From Candidatus Lutacidiplasma silvani (GTDB taxonomy: Archaea; Thermoplasmatota; Thermoplasmata; Lutacidiplasmatales; UBA184): 64,000 bases of DNA. The notes below the pieces were generated by a model. The model did no database searches. It was given only the letters and a program-made list of their open reading frames with translations, and had not been told where the DNA came from. A program made the position numbers and the translations under genes. How positions within the stretch are numbered: the first letter of the stretch is position 1; each line of letters opens with the position of its first letter. The stretch spans positions 27,113 to 91,112 of the forward strand of contig JAKIVZ010000008.1 of assembly GCA_022750295.1 (NCBI GenBank), given 5' to 3'. Below are positions 34,473 through 43,904 of the stretch, one piece after another.

Positions 34473-34518
34473 GTCCGAGGGGCCCCGGCCGTCGGCCACC
34501 GTCGAATCGCTAGCGCTA

Positions 34519-34544
34519 CGCTTATACGCCCCACTTAAATAGCG
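34519..34544 (+). promoter_or_regulatory. tbp promoter with two TATA-like elements
   Basis: CACTTAAATAGC (34532-34543) is a near-ideal BRE/TATA element 26 bases before the tbp ATG. GCTTATACG (34519-34527) just upstream is a second TATA-like box. The gene encodes the very protein that binds them, so autoregulation through competition is possible. Confidence 0.55.
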
Positions 34545-34563
34545 CCCCCCCGAGTGGGAGCCG

Positions 34564-35112
34564 ATGGCGAAGATTCGGATCGAGAACGTGGTCGCGTCCA
34601 CTTCGCTCGGTGACGAACTGGACCTCCAGTCGATCGCGCTCGGTCTCGACGGCGCGGAGTACGAGCCCGAACAGTTCCCGGGCCTCATCTACCGGCTGAA
34701 GGAGCCGAAGACCGCGATCCTGCTCTTCCGGTCCGGGAAGGTCGTCTGCACCGGCGCGAAGAGCATGCGCGAGGTCGAGCTCTCGATTGCGACCGTGGCC
34801 GCGCAGATCAAGAAGGGGGGCCAGAAGATCAACATGCACCCGAAGATCGAGGTGCAGAACATCGTGGCCAGCTCCGACCTCGAGTCGGAGATCAACTTGA
34901 ATGCGATTGCCGTCACGCTCGGCCTCGACCGCGTCGAGTACGAGCCCGAACAGTTTCCCGGCCTCGTGTGTCGGATCGAGGATCCGAAGGTCGTGGTCCT
35001 GCTGTTCGGCTCGGGGAAGCTCGTGTGCACCGGCGCCCGGAAGCCGTCCGACGTCGAAGTCGCCGTGAAGAAGATCACGAAGGAACTTCGCGGGGCGAGC
35101 CTCCTCCGCTGA
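34564..35112 (+). CDS. tbp: TATA-box-binding protein
   Basis: 182 residues, full length. Two direct repeats of the saddle fold are visible: IRIENVVASTSLGDELDL with YEPEQFPGLIYRLKEPKTAILLF, and IEVQNIVASSDLESEINL with YEPEQFPGLVCRIEDPKVVVLLF. Each half has the SGKxVCTGA strand. It recruits TFB and RNA polymerase to the TATA elements seen throughout the window. Leaderless ATG. Confidence 0.98.
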   Translation: MAKIRIENVVASTSLGDELDLQSIALGLDGAEYEPEQFPGLIYRLKEPKTAILLFRSGKVVCTGAKSMREVELSIATVAAQIKKGGQKINMHPKIEVQNIVASSDLESEINLNAIAVTLGLDRVEYEPEQFPGLVCRIEDPKVVVLLFGSGKLVCTGARKPSDVEVAVKKITKELRGASLLR

Positions 35113-35134
35113 ACCGTCCCCGAGGGCGGCCGCT

Positions 35135-36007
35135 CTGACGCTTCCGGCCGACCTTCCGGTCGTCGACCACCATTGCCATCTCTCGCCGAACGGCGAGGGG
35201 GTCGAAGCCGCCCGTCGATTCCGGGCCGCCGGCGGGACCCACCTGTTCCTGGCCACCCAATCGTACACCGTCGGCCCGATCGTCCAACTGGCCACGTACG
35301 AGGCGCAGTTCGCGACGACGTCCCAGCTGGCCGCGAAGATTCGCGAGGAGACCGGGGTCGTGGTCTACGTCGTGGTGGCCCCCTACCCGGTGGACCTCGT
35401 CGCCGCCGCCGAGTCGATCGGGCTCGCGGAGGCGGTCGACCTCCATCGCTCCGCGCTCGACCTCGCCGGGCGGTGGGTTCGCGAGGGGCGGGCGGTGGCC
35501 CTCGGGGAGGTCGGACGCCCCCATTTCCTCGTGGCCGCCGCGATCGCCGAGGCGGGCGAGGAGATGTTCCGGCATGCCCTCGGCGTCGCCCGGGACGCCG
35601 GATGCCCCGCCGTCGTCCATTCGGAGGACCTCGACGGGCCGGGAGCTCTCGCGCTTGCCCAACTCGCGGCGTCGGAGGGATTCCCGCTCGGGAAATTGGT
35701 CAAGCACTACCAGCGGACCGTCCTCACCGGGGAGTACCGGGCCGGCGTCGTCCCGTCGTACCTGGCCCGACGGGAGTTGTGCGGGGCCACCCTTCGCGAG
35801 GAGGGGCCGTGGTTCTGGGAGACCGATTTCCTCGACGACCCCAAGCGGCCCGGGGCCGTTCTCGACCTCGAGACCGTGCCCCGCCGCGCCCGGGCCGTCG
35901 GAGAGAAATCTCCCTCGGACGTCGAGCGGCTCCGGGTCCCGTTCGTCGAATCGGTCGAGGCGGTCTACGGGTTCCGCCCCAACGGCGAGGAGGTGCGGAC
36001 CCGGTGA
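35135..36007 (+). CDS. TatD-like metal-dependent hydrolase (COG1099), probable CTG start
   Basis: 290 residues if started at CTG 35135. The translation LTLPADLPVVDHHCHLSPNG carries the HxH motif essential for the TIM-barrel hydrolase fold, so the ORF-track start at 35360 would remove the active site. No ATG, GTG or TTG occurs in frame between the tbp stop and 35360. Further ligands appear in VALGEVGRPHF, PAVVHSED and KLVKHYQRTV. Substrate unknown. It overlaps tmk by four bases. Confidence 0.8.
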   Translation: MTLPADLPVVDHHCHLSPNGEGVEAARRFRAAGGTHLFLATQSYTVGPIVQLATYEAQFATTSQLAAKIREETGVVVYVVVAPYPVDLVAAAESIGLAEAVDLHRSALDLAGRWVREGRAVALGEVGRPHFLVAAAIAEAGEEMFRHALGVARDAGCPAVVHSEDLDGPGALALAQLAASEGFPLGKLVKHYQRTVLTGEYRAGVVPSYLARRELCGATLREEGPWFWETDFLDDPKRPGAVLDLETVPRRARAVGEKSPSDVERLRVPFVESVEAVYGFRPNGEEVRTR

Positions 36008-36618
36008 CCGCCCGACGGGGACGACTCCTTGTGATCGAGGGGATCGACGGGAGCGGAAAGTCGACGCTCGCGGACGCCCTCGCCCGCCGCTGGACCGCCC
36101 ACGGACGACCGACCGTTCGATGGCACGAACCGTCCGACCCGGCGATCGGGTCCCGCGGGGCCGAGGCCGACCGGGTCGACCCGCGGCGGGCGGCGATGCT
36201 GTTCACGCTCGACCGAACGCTGGCCCGACCCGAACTCGAGGCCCGGTTGGCCAAATCCGACGTCCTCGCCGACCGGTCGTTCTACTCGACGCTGGCCTAC
36301 CAGGGGTCCCGACTCTCCGCGGTCGACCGCCGAGGGCTCGAAGCGATGCAGCTCGCGGTCGCGGTCGCTCCGGACCTCGTCGTCCTCCTCGACCTTCCCC
36401 CCGAGGAGGCGGTTCGGCGGGTCGGCCGCCGGGGGCACCCGCGCTCTCCGCTCGAGCGGCTCGCGACGCTTCGGCGCGTTCGGAGGGCGTACCGGTCGTA
36501 CGCCCGGCGGGACCGTTGGCTGGTCCTCGACGCCCGGCGGCCCGCCGCGGAGCTGGTCGACCTCGCCGACCGAGCCATGACGGAACGACTCGGTCCGGTG
36601 CGTCGACGGAGAGGGTAA
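36004..36618 (+). CDS. tmk: thymidylate kinase
   Basis: 204 residues from GTG 36004 overlapping the previous stop. VIEGIDGSGKSTLADALA is the P-loop, DVLADRSFYSTLAYQG the DR-containing substrate motif, and RRVGRRGHPRSPLERL the LID region. It phosphorylates dTMP to dTDP. Its position before cdc6 makes a small DNA-replication cluster. Confidence 0.92.
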   Translation: MTARRGRLLVIEGIDGSGKSTLADALARRWTAHGRPTVRWHEPSDPAIGSRGAEADRVDPRRAAMLFTLDRTLARPELEARLAKSDVLADRSFYSTLAYQGSRLSAVDRRGLEAMQLAVAVAPDLVVLLDLPPEEAVRRVGRRGHPRSPLERLATLRRVRRAYRSYARRDRWLVLDARRPAAELVDLADRAMTERLGPVRRRRG

Positions 36619-36653
36619 TTTACCCCGCGCGCGTCGGTCGCCCCGGAACCTCC

Positions 36654-37805
36654 GTGGGTCGGATCCTCCGGGCCGAAGAGACGCTCGACGCGAGCTATGC
36701 GCCGCCGAAGCTCGTCCGTCGGGACGCCGAGATCGACCTCCTCCGGAAGCGGTACCGGGAGGCGCTCGGCAAGGGCGTCGCCTACCACCAGCTGCTGACC
36801 GGCGGAATCGGCTCCGGGAAGACCGCCATCGCCCACCATCTCGGCTCCGAGCTCGAGAAGGGCGGCAAGCTCGGCGGACTCGCGGTTCAGCGGATCTACG
36901 TGAACTGCTGGCGCCGCTCGAACGACCGGACCGTCCTCCACCACCTCCTGCGGGCCGTCGGCGTCTCGCTCCCGGACCGGGGGTACGCGCTCGCCGAGAT
37001 GCTCGACGTCTTCGAGCAGGGGATCCGCAAGTCGCCCCGCCACCTCCTCGTCGTCCTCGACGAGGTGAGCGCCCTCGTCCGCCAGGAGACGAAGCTCGTG
37101 TACCTCCTCACGCGGGCCCCCGAGGTGAGCCTGGGCTCGATCTCGCTCTTCCTCGTCGCGTCCGAAGATGTCCTCCCCTACCTCGACCCGGCGAGCCGGT
37201 CCAGCTTCGGGGTCACGCATCGGCTGCAGCTGAAGCCGTACGGGAGGGACGACCTCGCCGGCCTTCTCCGGTACCGAGCCTCGCTGGCTCTCGCTCCCGG
37301 GACGTACCCCGACGAGGTCCTCGACCAGATCGCGGGGCTCGCGACCGGCACCGGCGACGCCCGGTTCGCCCTCGAGATCCTGTCGAACGCCGCCCGACAC
37401 GCCGAGGAGTCCGGCGCGGTGGCCCTCGAACCCGAGCACGTCCGCGCGGCGAAAGGGTCCGGGTACCCGACGATCACCGAGACGAAGCTCGAGGAGCTTC
37501 CCGAGGCGTCGCTGCTCATCCTCCTCGCGTTGGCGCGCACGTTGCGGGGCCCGAAGGCCCGGGTGCCGACGGAGCGGGTGCGAAGCGCCTACGCGGCGGT
37601 CGCCGAGGAGTTTGGGGCGGCGCCGGTCAGCCGGGTGACGTTCTGGCGGGCGGTGAAGCAGCTCGAGCGGGAAGGGATCGCCCAGGTCGAGCCGGTCGGC
37701 ACTGGCCAGTCGTCCCGGATCGGGATGGACGAGGTCCCCGCGAGCTACCTCGAGACGCTGGTCCACGAGCGGGTCGCCCGTCGGGCCGCCGCCCGGAAAC
37801 CCTAA
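36654..37805 (+). CDS. cdc6: Orc1/Cdc6-type replication initiator
   Basis: 383 residues from GTG 36654, about 30 bases after GGTAATTTACC. The AAA+ domain shows HQLLTGGIGSGKTAIAHHL (Walker A) and HLLVVLDEVSALV (Walker B); FGVTHRLQLKPYGRDDLAGLL and LATGTGDARFALEIL carry sensor motifs. The C-terminal winged helix spans about 290-370. It should recognise origin repeats and load MCM. Only 35 bases separate it from tmk, with no origin repeats visible there. Confidence 0.94.
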   Translation: MGRILRAEETLDASYAPPKLVRRDAEIDLLRKRYREALGKGVAYHQLLTGGIGSGKTAIAHHLGSELEKGGKLGGLAVQRIYVNCWRRSNDRTVLHHLLRAVGVSLPDRGYALAEMLDVFEQGIRKSPRHLLVVLDEVSALVRQETKLVYLLTRAPEVSLGSISLFLVASEDVLPYLDPASRSSFGVTHRLQLKPYGRDDLAGLLRYRASLALAPGTYPDEVLDQIAGLATGTGDARFALEILSNAARHAEESGAVALEPEHVRAAKGSGYPTITETKLEELPEASLLILLALARTLRGPKARVPTERVRSAYAAVAEEFGAAPVSRVTFWRAVKQLEREGIAQVEPVGTGQSSRIGMDEVPASYLETLVHERVARRAAARKP

Positions 37806-38743
37806 TGCGCCCCCCCGGCTCGGAACGCCCCGTGTCGAGCGTAGCGGTAGCGGAGGCGCCGCCCGCTTCCCTCCCGCGGCTTCCCGAGTGGATCCGCGCC
37901 CGCCCGCCGCACGGCCCCGGGTATGCGACGGTCCGCGAGACGGTCGGTCGCCTCGGACTCGGGACGGTCTGCCAGGAGGCCCGGTGCCCGAACCTGTCCG
38001 AATGCTGGTCGGCCGGCACGGCGACGATCATGCTCCTCGGGACCGAATGCACCCGCCGGTGCGCTTTCTGCGCCGTGACGACCCATTGGCCGCGGGGCGT
38101 CGTGGACTCCTCCGAGCCGGTCCGCGTGGCCGAGGGGGTCGCCCGGTGGGGACTCCGCTACGCCGTCCTCACCCAGGTCTGCCGGGACGATCTGGTCGAT
38201 GGCGGCGCGTCGGTCCTCGCCGCGACGGTCCAGGAGATTCGGACCCGGTCCCCGTCGACCCTGGTGGAGCTCCTGGTCGGAGACCTCGAGGGGAACGAAG
38301 CGAGCCTTCGGGTGGTGCTCGAGAGCCGGCCGGATGTCCTCGCCCACAACATCGAGACGGTCCGGCGACTTTCGCCGACCGTCCGCGACCACCACGCCGC
38401 CCACGACCGGTCGTTGGAGGTGCTGCGGACGGCGAAGCGACTCGGGGCCCCGGGGCTCGTCACGAAGAGCTCGATCATGCTCGGCCTCGGAGAGACCGCC
38501 GGGGAGCTCCACGAAACGTTCGCCGAGCTCCGGAGCGTCGGCGTCGACCTCCTCACGCTGGGCCAGTACCTTCGTCCGACCCCGACCCACGTTCCGGTCG
38601 CCGAGTACGTGCCGCCCGAGGAGTTCGACCGGCGGAAGTCGGAGGCCCGCGCCGCCGGGTTCTCCGGCGTCGAAGCCGGCCCGCTCGTCCGCAGCTCCTA
38701 CCACGCCGAGGAGCTGTTCCGCGCCGCGGCGGGACCCAGGTAG
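37805..38743 (+). CDS. lipA: lipoyl synthase
   Basis: 312 residues; the ATG overlaps the cdc6 stop (TAATG). CQEARCPNLSECW gives the auxiliary cluster, CTRRCAFCAV the radical-SAM CX3CX2C, and the RSSYHAEEL end the conserved serine ligand. TLGQYLRPTPTHVPVAEYV is diagnostic. It inserts sulfur into octanoyl-lipoyl domains, needed by 2-oxoacid dehydrogenase or glycine cleavage complexes. Neither a ligase nor LipB is in the window. Confidence 0.96.
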   Translation: MRPPGSERPVSSVAVAEAPPASLPRLPEWIRARPPHGPGYATVRETVGRLGLGTVCQEARCPNLSECWSAGTATIMLLGTECTRRCAFCAVTTHWPRGVVDSSEPVRVAEGVARWGLRYAVLTQVCRDDLVDGGASVLAATVQEIRTRSPSTLVELLVGDLEGNEASLRVVLESRPDVLAHNIETVRRLSPTVRDHHAAHDRSLEVLRTAKRLGAPGLVTKSSIMLGLGETAGELHETFAELRSVGVDLLTLGQYLRPTPTHVPVAEYVPPEEFDRRKSEARAAGFSGVEAGPLVRSSYHAEELFRAAAGPR

Positions 38744-38746
38744 GCG

Positions 38747-39106
38747 ATGGCGAAGAAGGCCCGCCGCAAGCTGGACGAGGACGCCGAAGCGGGCTTCTCG
38801 TTCCCGGAGTTCGACGAACGGAAGTTCCTGCGGCACGAGTACGAGCAGACGTTCGCGACGGGGCTCGCGATCTCCTTCGCCATCGCCCTCGGATTCGTCT
38901 CCTGGGCGATCGACCGGGCCGGCCTCCCGCTGATCGTTCCCGTCGTCATCGCGATCGCGGCGGTCGTGTTCTCCCCGTACCTCTTCATCCGGATTCGGGA
39001 GTCCGCGGGCGAGTACACCAAGGGCGACTGGGCCGGGCTGATCCTCACCGAGATGTTCGGCTGGCTCGGGATCTGGTTCCTCTTGCTGGACGTCCTGCGC
39101 CTCTAG
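38747..39106 (+). CDS. small three-helix membrane protein
   Basis: 119 residues, three bases after lipA. A charged cytoplasmic N-terminus (MAKKARRKLDEDAEAGFSF) precedes three membrane helices: ATGLAISFAIALGFVSWAI, LIVPVVIAIAAVVFSPYLF and AGLILTEMFGWLGIWFLLLD. Not recognised. Its stop overlaps the convergent cca stop by four bases. Confidence 0.75.
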   Translation: MAKKARRKLDEDAEAGFSFPEFDERKFLRHEYEQTFATGLAISFAIALGFVSWAIDRAGLPLIVPVVIAIAAVVFSPYLFIRIRESAGEYTKGDWAGLILTEMFGWLGIWFLLLDVLRL

Positions 39107-40497
39107 GCGGACCGGGAGCGGCTCCAGGGGAGCCGCTTCTCGAGCAGTCCGGTGAGCGCCTCGGTGAGGGCCGCCGAGTCCGGAACTTCCGAGAGGGGTC
39201 GGATCGAGGCGGGGGGGCCGGCCCGGAGGTCCTTCCCGACCGGGAGGCGGGACCACGCCTCCGACAGGAGCGTCTCGATTTGGCGCTCCGACCGGATCGT
39301 CTCCACGGCGAGCCGGCCGTCGTCGGTCAGGTAGGGGCCCTGCACGACCTGCTCGCCCCGCTCGGCCCACTTGCCCAAGAAGTCCTCGGCCCGGGCGATT
39401 CCCACGGGGGGTCCGAACCGGACCTGGACCGCCGGGAGAGTGCGGTGACCGACCTCGAGGAGCAGGACGAGTTCGTCGCCGGCGGCCGCGCTCGCGGTGC
39501 CGACCACCGCGAACCCGAGGCGCTCCGCCTCGGTGGCCACGGCCCGTTCGGCCTTCTGGAGCTGCGGGTAGAGGATGTCGTCGACCAGTCGGGGGCGCGC
39601 CATCGTCACGACGGAGATGTGGGCGCCCCGGATCCGGGCCCGCTCGAGGCCCTCGGTCCGGTCGACGGGCCGTGTCGGGGGGATCACGAACGCCTCGAGG
39701 TTCGGGTCGCCGAGATACCGGTCCGCCGCGAGGATGAACATCGCGAGGTTCCGACGCGTGAGCGCGGTCGAGACGTTGCGGGCGGGGTCGACGGGGTCAT
39801 CGACGACGAGGGCCACGTCGTCCGGAACGCGGGGTTTCGCGTCGGGGTCGTGGGCGACCCGGGCCGGGATCGACCAGCCGCGCGCGGCCCCGAGCAGCGG
39901 GCGGAACCCGCCGAACCGCAGGACGAGCAGCTCGACGAGATACCCGGAGAACCCCCCGGTCTTCGCCTCGGAGCCGTAGATCCCGTGGGCCCGGAGGAAT
40001 TGCTTCGCGAGGCGGATCTGGCTCACGAGCTCCGGAGTTTCCCGGGCCGCCAGCCACGCCTGGTGAAACGGGGTCCGGTCGACCGCGGTCATCGGATGCG
40101 CCCCATCGGCCACGGCGTACCCCGGGACCGCCTCGACCGAGAACTCGCCGAACCGGCCCCGAAGGTACGGATGCTGGGCGTACCGGGTCTCGGGAGAGGT
40201 CAGGATCGCCCGGCCGAGCGCCATCCCCTCCGCCTCGAGCCGACCCCGGTCGAGCGTCGTCGGGAACAGGAGAAAGAGGTCGAAGTCGAACCGGTCGGAG
40301 ATGAACGTCTCCCGGGCCGCGCTCCCGGCGACGAGCGCGCGCACCATCGGACTCGACCGCTCCCGCGCCGCCGCCTCGACCTTCTCGACGAGTTCGCGGC
40401 GTACGGCCGCCACGCGGGCGAGGAGGGCCGCGCTCGGCGCGAGCCGGTGCGCCATCTCTCGCTCGACCCGGTCCGCGGCTCCCCCATCCGAGTCCAT
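39103..40497 (-). CDS. cca: archaeal (class I) CCA-adding enzyme
   Basis: 464 residues. VAGSAARETFISDRFDFDLFL is the class I nucleotidyltransferase GS...DxD signature; TAVDRTPFHQAWL, RLAKQFLRAHGIYGSEAKTGGFSGYLVELL and HDPDAKPRVPDDVALVVDDPVD are typical of the archaeal enzyme. It adds CCA to tRNA 3' ends, essential here because the tRNA genes in the window do not encode CCA. Confidence 0.96.
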   Translation of the reverse strand: MDSDGGAADRVEREMAHRLAPSAALLARVAAVRRELVEKVEAAARERSSPMVRALVAGSAARETFISDRFDFDLFLLFPTTLDRGRLEAEGMALGRAILTSPETRYAQHPYLRGRFGEFSVEAVPGYAVADGAHPMTAVDRTPFHQAWLAARETPELVSQIRLAKQFLRAHGIYGSEAKTGGFSGYLVELLVLRFGGFRPLLGAARGWSIPARVAHDPDAKPRVPDDVALVVDDPVDPARNVSTALTRRNLAMFILAADRYLGDPNLEAFVIPPTRPVDRTEGLERARIRGAHISVVTMARPRLVDDILYPQLQKAERAVATEAERLGFAVVGTASAAAGDELVLLLEVGHRTLPAVQVRFGPPVGIARAEDFLGKWAERGEQVVQGPYLTDDGRLAVETIRSERQIETLLSEAWSRLPVGKDLRAGPPASIRPLSEVPDSAALTEALTGLLEKRLPWSRSRSA

Positions 40498-40603
40498 GGT
40501 GCTGCTCGGAGGCGGCCGGCCCGATGAAACCTTCCGCTCGAGGGGGCCCCGCTCGCCGGGCCCCGTTATCGGGTTCGAGCGGCTCCGGGGCGGGAGGGAA
40601 TCG

Positions 40604-41680
40604 ATGGCGGTGGCGAGCCGGGCGGGGGTCCGGACCCCGCTCCTCTACGAGGCGGTCGCAGGCGGAAAGATCCGATGCACGGCGTGCGCCCGGTACTGCA
40701 CGATTCCCAACGGGTCCCACGGGTTCTGCTTCGTCCGGAAGAACGACGGCGGCCGCCTCGCCCTCCTGACGTACGGCCGCGCGGCCGCCGTCCAGGTCGA
40801 CCCGGTCGAAAAGAAACCGCTCTCGCACTTCCGCCCCGGCAGCCGGGTCCTGTCGATCGGGACCGTCGGGTGCAACTGGCGGTGCTTGTATTGCCAGAAC
40901 GCGGAGATCTCCCAGGAACACCTCGTCCAGGGCCGGGACCTCTCCCCGCGGCAGGCGGTCCAGATGGCCCAGCGGTTCGACTGCCAGGGGGTGACGTTCA
41001 CCTACAACGAACCGACGATCTTCGCCGAGTATGCGCTCGACATCATGCGTGAAGCACGGGCGGCCGGACTGTTCGCCAACTTCGTCACGAACGGCTACAT
41101 GAGCCCCGAAGCGGTCGCCGCCATCGGGCCGCATCTCGACGCGGTGAGCGTCGACTTCAAGGGGAGCGGCGAACCGGGATTCCTACGGAAGTACGTCAGC
41201 GCGAACGGTCCGACGCCGATCCGGGAGTCGGCGGTCGCGCTGAAGAAGCTCGGCGTCCACGTCGAGGTCACGAACCTGATCGTCCCCGAGGTCGGCGACG
41301 ATGAGGCGGCGCTCCGCGAACTGGCGGCCTACGTCCGCTCCGAGCTCGGACCCGAGACCCCGTTCCACCTCCTGCGCTGGCACCCGGATTACAAGATGCT
41401 CGACCTGCCGGAGACCCCGATCCGAACGCTCGAGCGGCTCCATGCGATTGCGAAGGCCGAGGGGCTCGACTACGTCTACCTCGGCAACGTGTGGGGGCAC
41501 AAGCTCGAGCACACGTACTGCCCAGGGTGCGGGGCGGTCGCGGTGAAGCGGTACGGGTTCACGATCCAAGAATGGAATCTTTCGACGGGGAACCGGTGCC
41601 GCCGCTGCGAGCGGGCGATCCCGATCGTCGGAGCGTTGGCCGCCGGGTACCTCCCGACGTTCGCCACTCCGGTGGCGTGA
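40604..41680 (+). CDS. amrS: AmmeMemoRadiSam-system radical SAM enzyme AmrS
   Basis: 358 residues. IRCTACARYCTIPNGSHGFC is an N-terminal cysteine cluster; TVGCNWRCLYCQNAEISQE is the radical-SAM CX3CX2C; TYNEPTIFAEYALDIM and LLRWHPDYKMLDLPET are diagnostic. A C-terminal zinc ribbon (CPGCGAVAVKRYGF...CRRCE) completes it. The chemistry is unsettled; the usual partners AMMECR1 and Memo are not in this window. Confidence 0.95.
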   Translation: MAVASRAGVRTPLLYEAVAGGKIRCTACARYCTIPNGSHGFCFVRKNDGGRLALLTYGRAAAVQVDPVEKKPLSHFRPGSRVLSIGTVGCNWRCLYCQNAEISQEHLVQGRDLSPRQAVQMAQRFDCQGVTFTYNEPTIFAEYALDIMREARAAGLFANFVTNGYMSPEAVAAIGPHLDAVSVDFKGSGEPGFLRKYVSANGPTPIRESAVALKKLGVHVEVTNLIVPEVGDDEAALRELAAYVRSELGPETPFHLLRWHPDYKMLDLPETPIRTLERLHAIAKAEGLDYVYLGNVWGHKLEHTYCPGCGAVAVKRYGFTIQEWNLSTGNRCRRCERAIPIVGALAAGYLPTFATPVA

Positions 41681-41810
41681 CGCACTCCGGTGCGTCCTCC
41701 CCACGCTCCGAGCCAGTGAGGCCTCGCGCCCGCGATCCGGGCCCGACCCTCGTACGCCGAGTTCGCGTCGGACCGACAGGTCTTTTTCAAGCGGGTACGT
41801 CGCCCTCCGC

Positions 41811-43748
41811 ATGACCCGACCTTCGTCCCGGTTCCGGTCGTCCACGATTCCGTTCGCCCTCGTCGTAGCGGCCGTCCTCCTGATCACGGCCCTGGCCGGA
41901 CTCGGGGCGACGAGCGCATCGAGTCCGGGGGTCCGCGCCGCGACCGCCCGCAGCGACCCCCCGGCTCCCTCCCCGACGACGGAACTCGCCGACGCGCGGG
42001 CCTCCCTCTCCCGAGGGGCCGGTCCCGCGGCGCCCCATCCGGGCATCTCCGTTGGCTCTCCGGACTCCTACACGTGGGCGAACCTCTCGACCGACCTCGC
42101 ATCGGCCCCGTCCGGACGATTGGCCACCCTCGCTTGGGACGGCTCCGACGGTTACGTGCTGCTGTTCGGGTGGGGTTCGGTCACCGGGGCCCTGAATGAC
42201 ACGTGGACGTTCTCCAACGGCACATGGACGAACGTCACGGATCTCGTCGGCCACGCCCCGCCGGCCTCGTCGTACGACCAGATGGCGTTCGACCCCTCGT
42301 CGGGGAAGGTCGTGCTCTGGGAGACGATCCAGAACGAGACGTGGACGTACCGGGACCACGTCTGGACAAATATCACGGCCACGTCCGGCGGCCATCCTCC
42401 GGACACGTTCGAGGACGATCAGATGGCGACGGACACCTCGGACAACGAGGTCGTCTACCTGTACTCGTTCGCGCAGAACGGCTACACGTGGGTCTTCAAG
42501 GACGGAACCTGGTCGAACGTCAGCGTCACGGCGGCCTTCAATTTCGGTCGGATCTACGCGCCGACCCTCTCCGATGACCCGCCGGACCACGGGGTCCTCG
42601 CGTTCGTCCTCTCGGCGTGGAAGAACACGACCCCGGAGCTGTACTACCCGGCGACCCTGCTGTTCTCGGCGGGGGCGTGGACGAACCTCACCCCGACCGT
42701 CGGGGCCGAACCGCTCACGACGGTCGATGCGTCCGCCGCCTTCGTCCCGGGGCTCACTGCGGTCGTACTCGTCTCGTCGCTCAGCCTCACCTCGAACGGG
42801 ACGGAGGTCCTCGCCGCCAGCACCTGGGAGTTCTCCCACCGGACGTGGCTCAACGTGACGGACACGACCGGCACCGCCCCCGACAATGGGGTCCTGGCGG
42901 GAGTAGCGGCCGACCCGTCCACCGATTCCCTCGTCCTGTTCGGCGGGGAGCACCTGACCCATGCACCGGTGTTTTGGCCCGCGACGTGGCTGTTCTCCGG
43001 CCCCCCCTCGGCGTCGGGCTCCGCCTCGGCCACGGTCGTGGATGCGGGCCAGCCGGTGACGTTCACGGGCACCGCCTCCGTCGGCGCCCCCCCCGGGACG
43101 ACTCGCTGGACGTTCGGCGACGGCACCAACGCCTCCGGGACCGTGGTCGGCCACACCTATTCCGCGGCGGGCCCGATCCTGGCCACGTTCTCGGTGACCG
43201 ACGAGCTCGGGCGAGTCGCGACCGCGACCGTCGACCTCGTCGTGAACCCGGCGCTGTCCGTGAGCGCGAACGCGACCCCTTCGACCGCGAGCGTGGCCAC
43301 GTGGGTGACGTTGGCCGCGACGATCAGCGGCGGGACGGGTCCGTACTCGGTCAACTGGACGCTCGGGGACGGGACGGTCAGCACGCTTCCGGCGCTGGGA
43401 CACGAGTACGCCACCGCCGGCAATTACTCGGTCCGCGTGACCGTCAAGGACGCCCGGGGGGAGACGGCGACGAAGTCGTTCAGCCTCGTCGTCCTCCCGC
43501 TCGTCACCACTAACCCACAGCCCGCGTCCTCGGGCACGACTCTCACCTCCGGGCTCGGGCTCGGCCTTCTCGGGTTCGTCGTCCTCCTGCTCGTCGTCGT
43601 CGTCGTACTCGCGGTCCTCCTCGCGCGGAAGCCGAAGTCGCCGCCGGGGCCACCGACCGCCTTCGCCGGGACCCCTCCCGCGACCTCGGCGCCCCCTTCC
43701 GGGCCGCCGTCCTCCGGGCCACCGCCCTGGGCCGAGAATCCGCCCTAA
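41811..43748 (+). CDS. membrane-anchored Kelch/PKD surface protein
   Basis: 645 residues. A signal peptide (about 12-35) is followed by Kelch-like blades with repeated WTFSNGTWTNVT / WTYRDHVWTNIT / WVFKDGTWSNVS strands, then two PKD domains (TRWTFGDGTNASGTVVGHTY and NWTLGDGTVSTLPALGHEY), a C-terminal membrane helix (about 585-610) and a Pro-rich tail. Abundant sequons suggest glycosylation. Likely an S-layer-associated or adhesion protein. TTTTTCAAG at about 41783 is the promoter. Confidence 0.9.
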   Translation: MTRPSSRFRSSTIPFALVVAAVLLITALAGLGATSASSPGVRAATARSDPPAPSPTTELADARASLSRGAGPAAPHPGISVGSPDSYTWANLSTDLASAPSGRLATLAWDGSDGYVLLFGWGSVTGALNDTWTFSNGTWTNVTDLVGHAPPASSYDQMAFDPSSGKVVLWETIQNETWTYRDHVWTNITATSGGHPPDTFEDDQMATDTSDNEVVYLYSFAQNGYTWVFKDGTWSNVSVTAAFNFGRIYAPTLSDDPPDHGVLAFVLSAWKNTTPELYYPATLLFSAGAWTNLTPTVGAEPLTTVDASAAFVPGLTAVVLVSSLSLTSNGTEVLAASTWEFSHRTWLNVTDTTGTAPDNGVLAGVAADPSTDSLVLFGGEHLTHAPVFWPATWLFSGPPSASGSASATVVDAGQPVTFTGTASVGAPPGTTRWTFGDGTNASGTVVGHTYSAAGPILATFSVTDELGRVATATVDLVVNPALSVSANATPSTASVATWVTLAATISGGTGPYSVNWTLGDGTVSTLPALGHEYATAGNYSVRVTVKDARGETATKSFSLVVLPLVTTNPQPASSGTTLTSGLGLGLLGFVVLLLVVVVVLAVLLARKPKSPPGPPTAFAGTPPATSAPPSGPPSSGPPPWAENPP

Positions 43749-43904
43749 GGCGGCGCGCGAGCGTCGACGACCCTGCCGCGTCGGGTCGGGATTCCCGAGC
43801 CAACTCGACCGCGAAGGGCCCGACGCGGATTCGACCCGCCCGGGGAGCCGCTCGCACGTCGCGTCGAAAGGGTATTGGCCGCGCTCGCTCCCCCCCTCCT
43901 CACC

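Noticed and set aside
36619-36653. replication origin next to cdc6
   Set aside because: Only 35 bases with a single TATA element; no origin-recognition repeats seen.
41811-43748. repeated WTxxNGTWTNVT units as a CRISPR or DNA repeat
   Set aside because: They are diverged coding repeats of Kelch blades; no identical spaced repeats at DNA level. No CRISPR array was found anywhere in the window.
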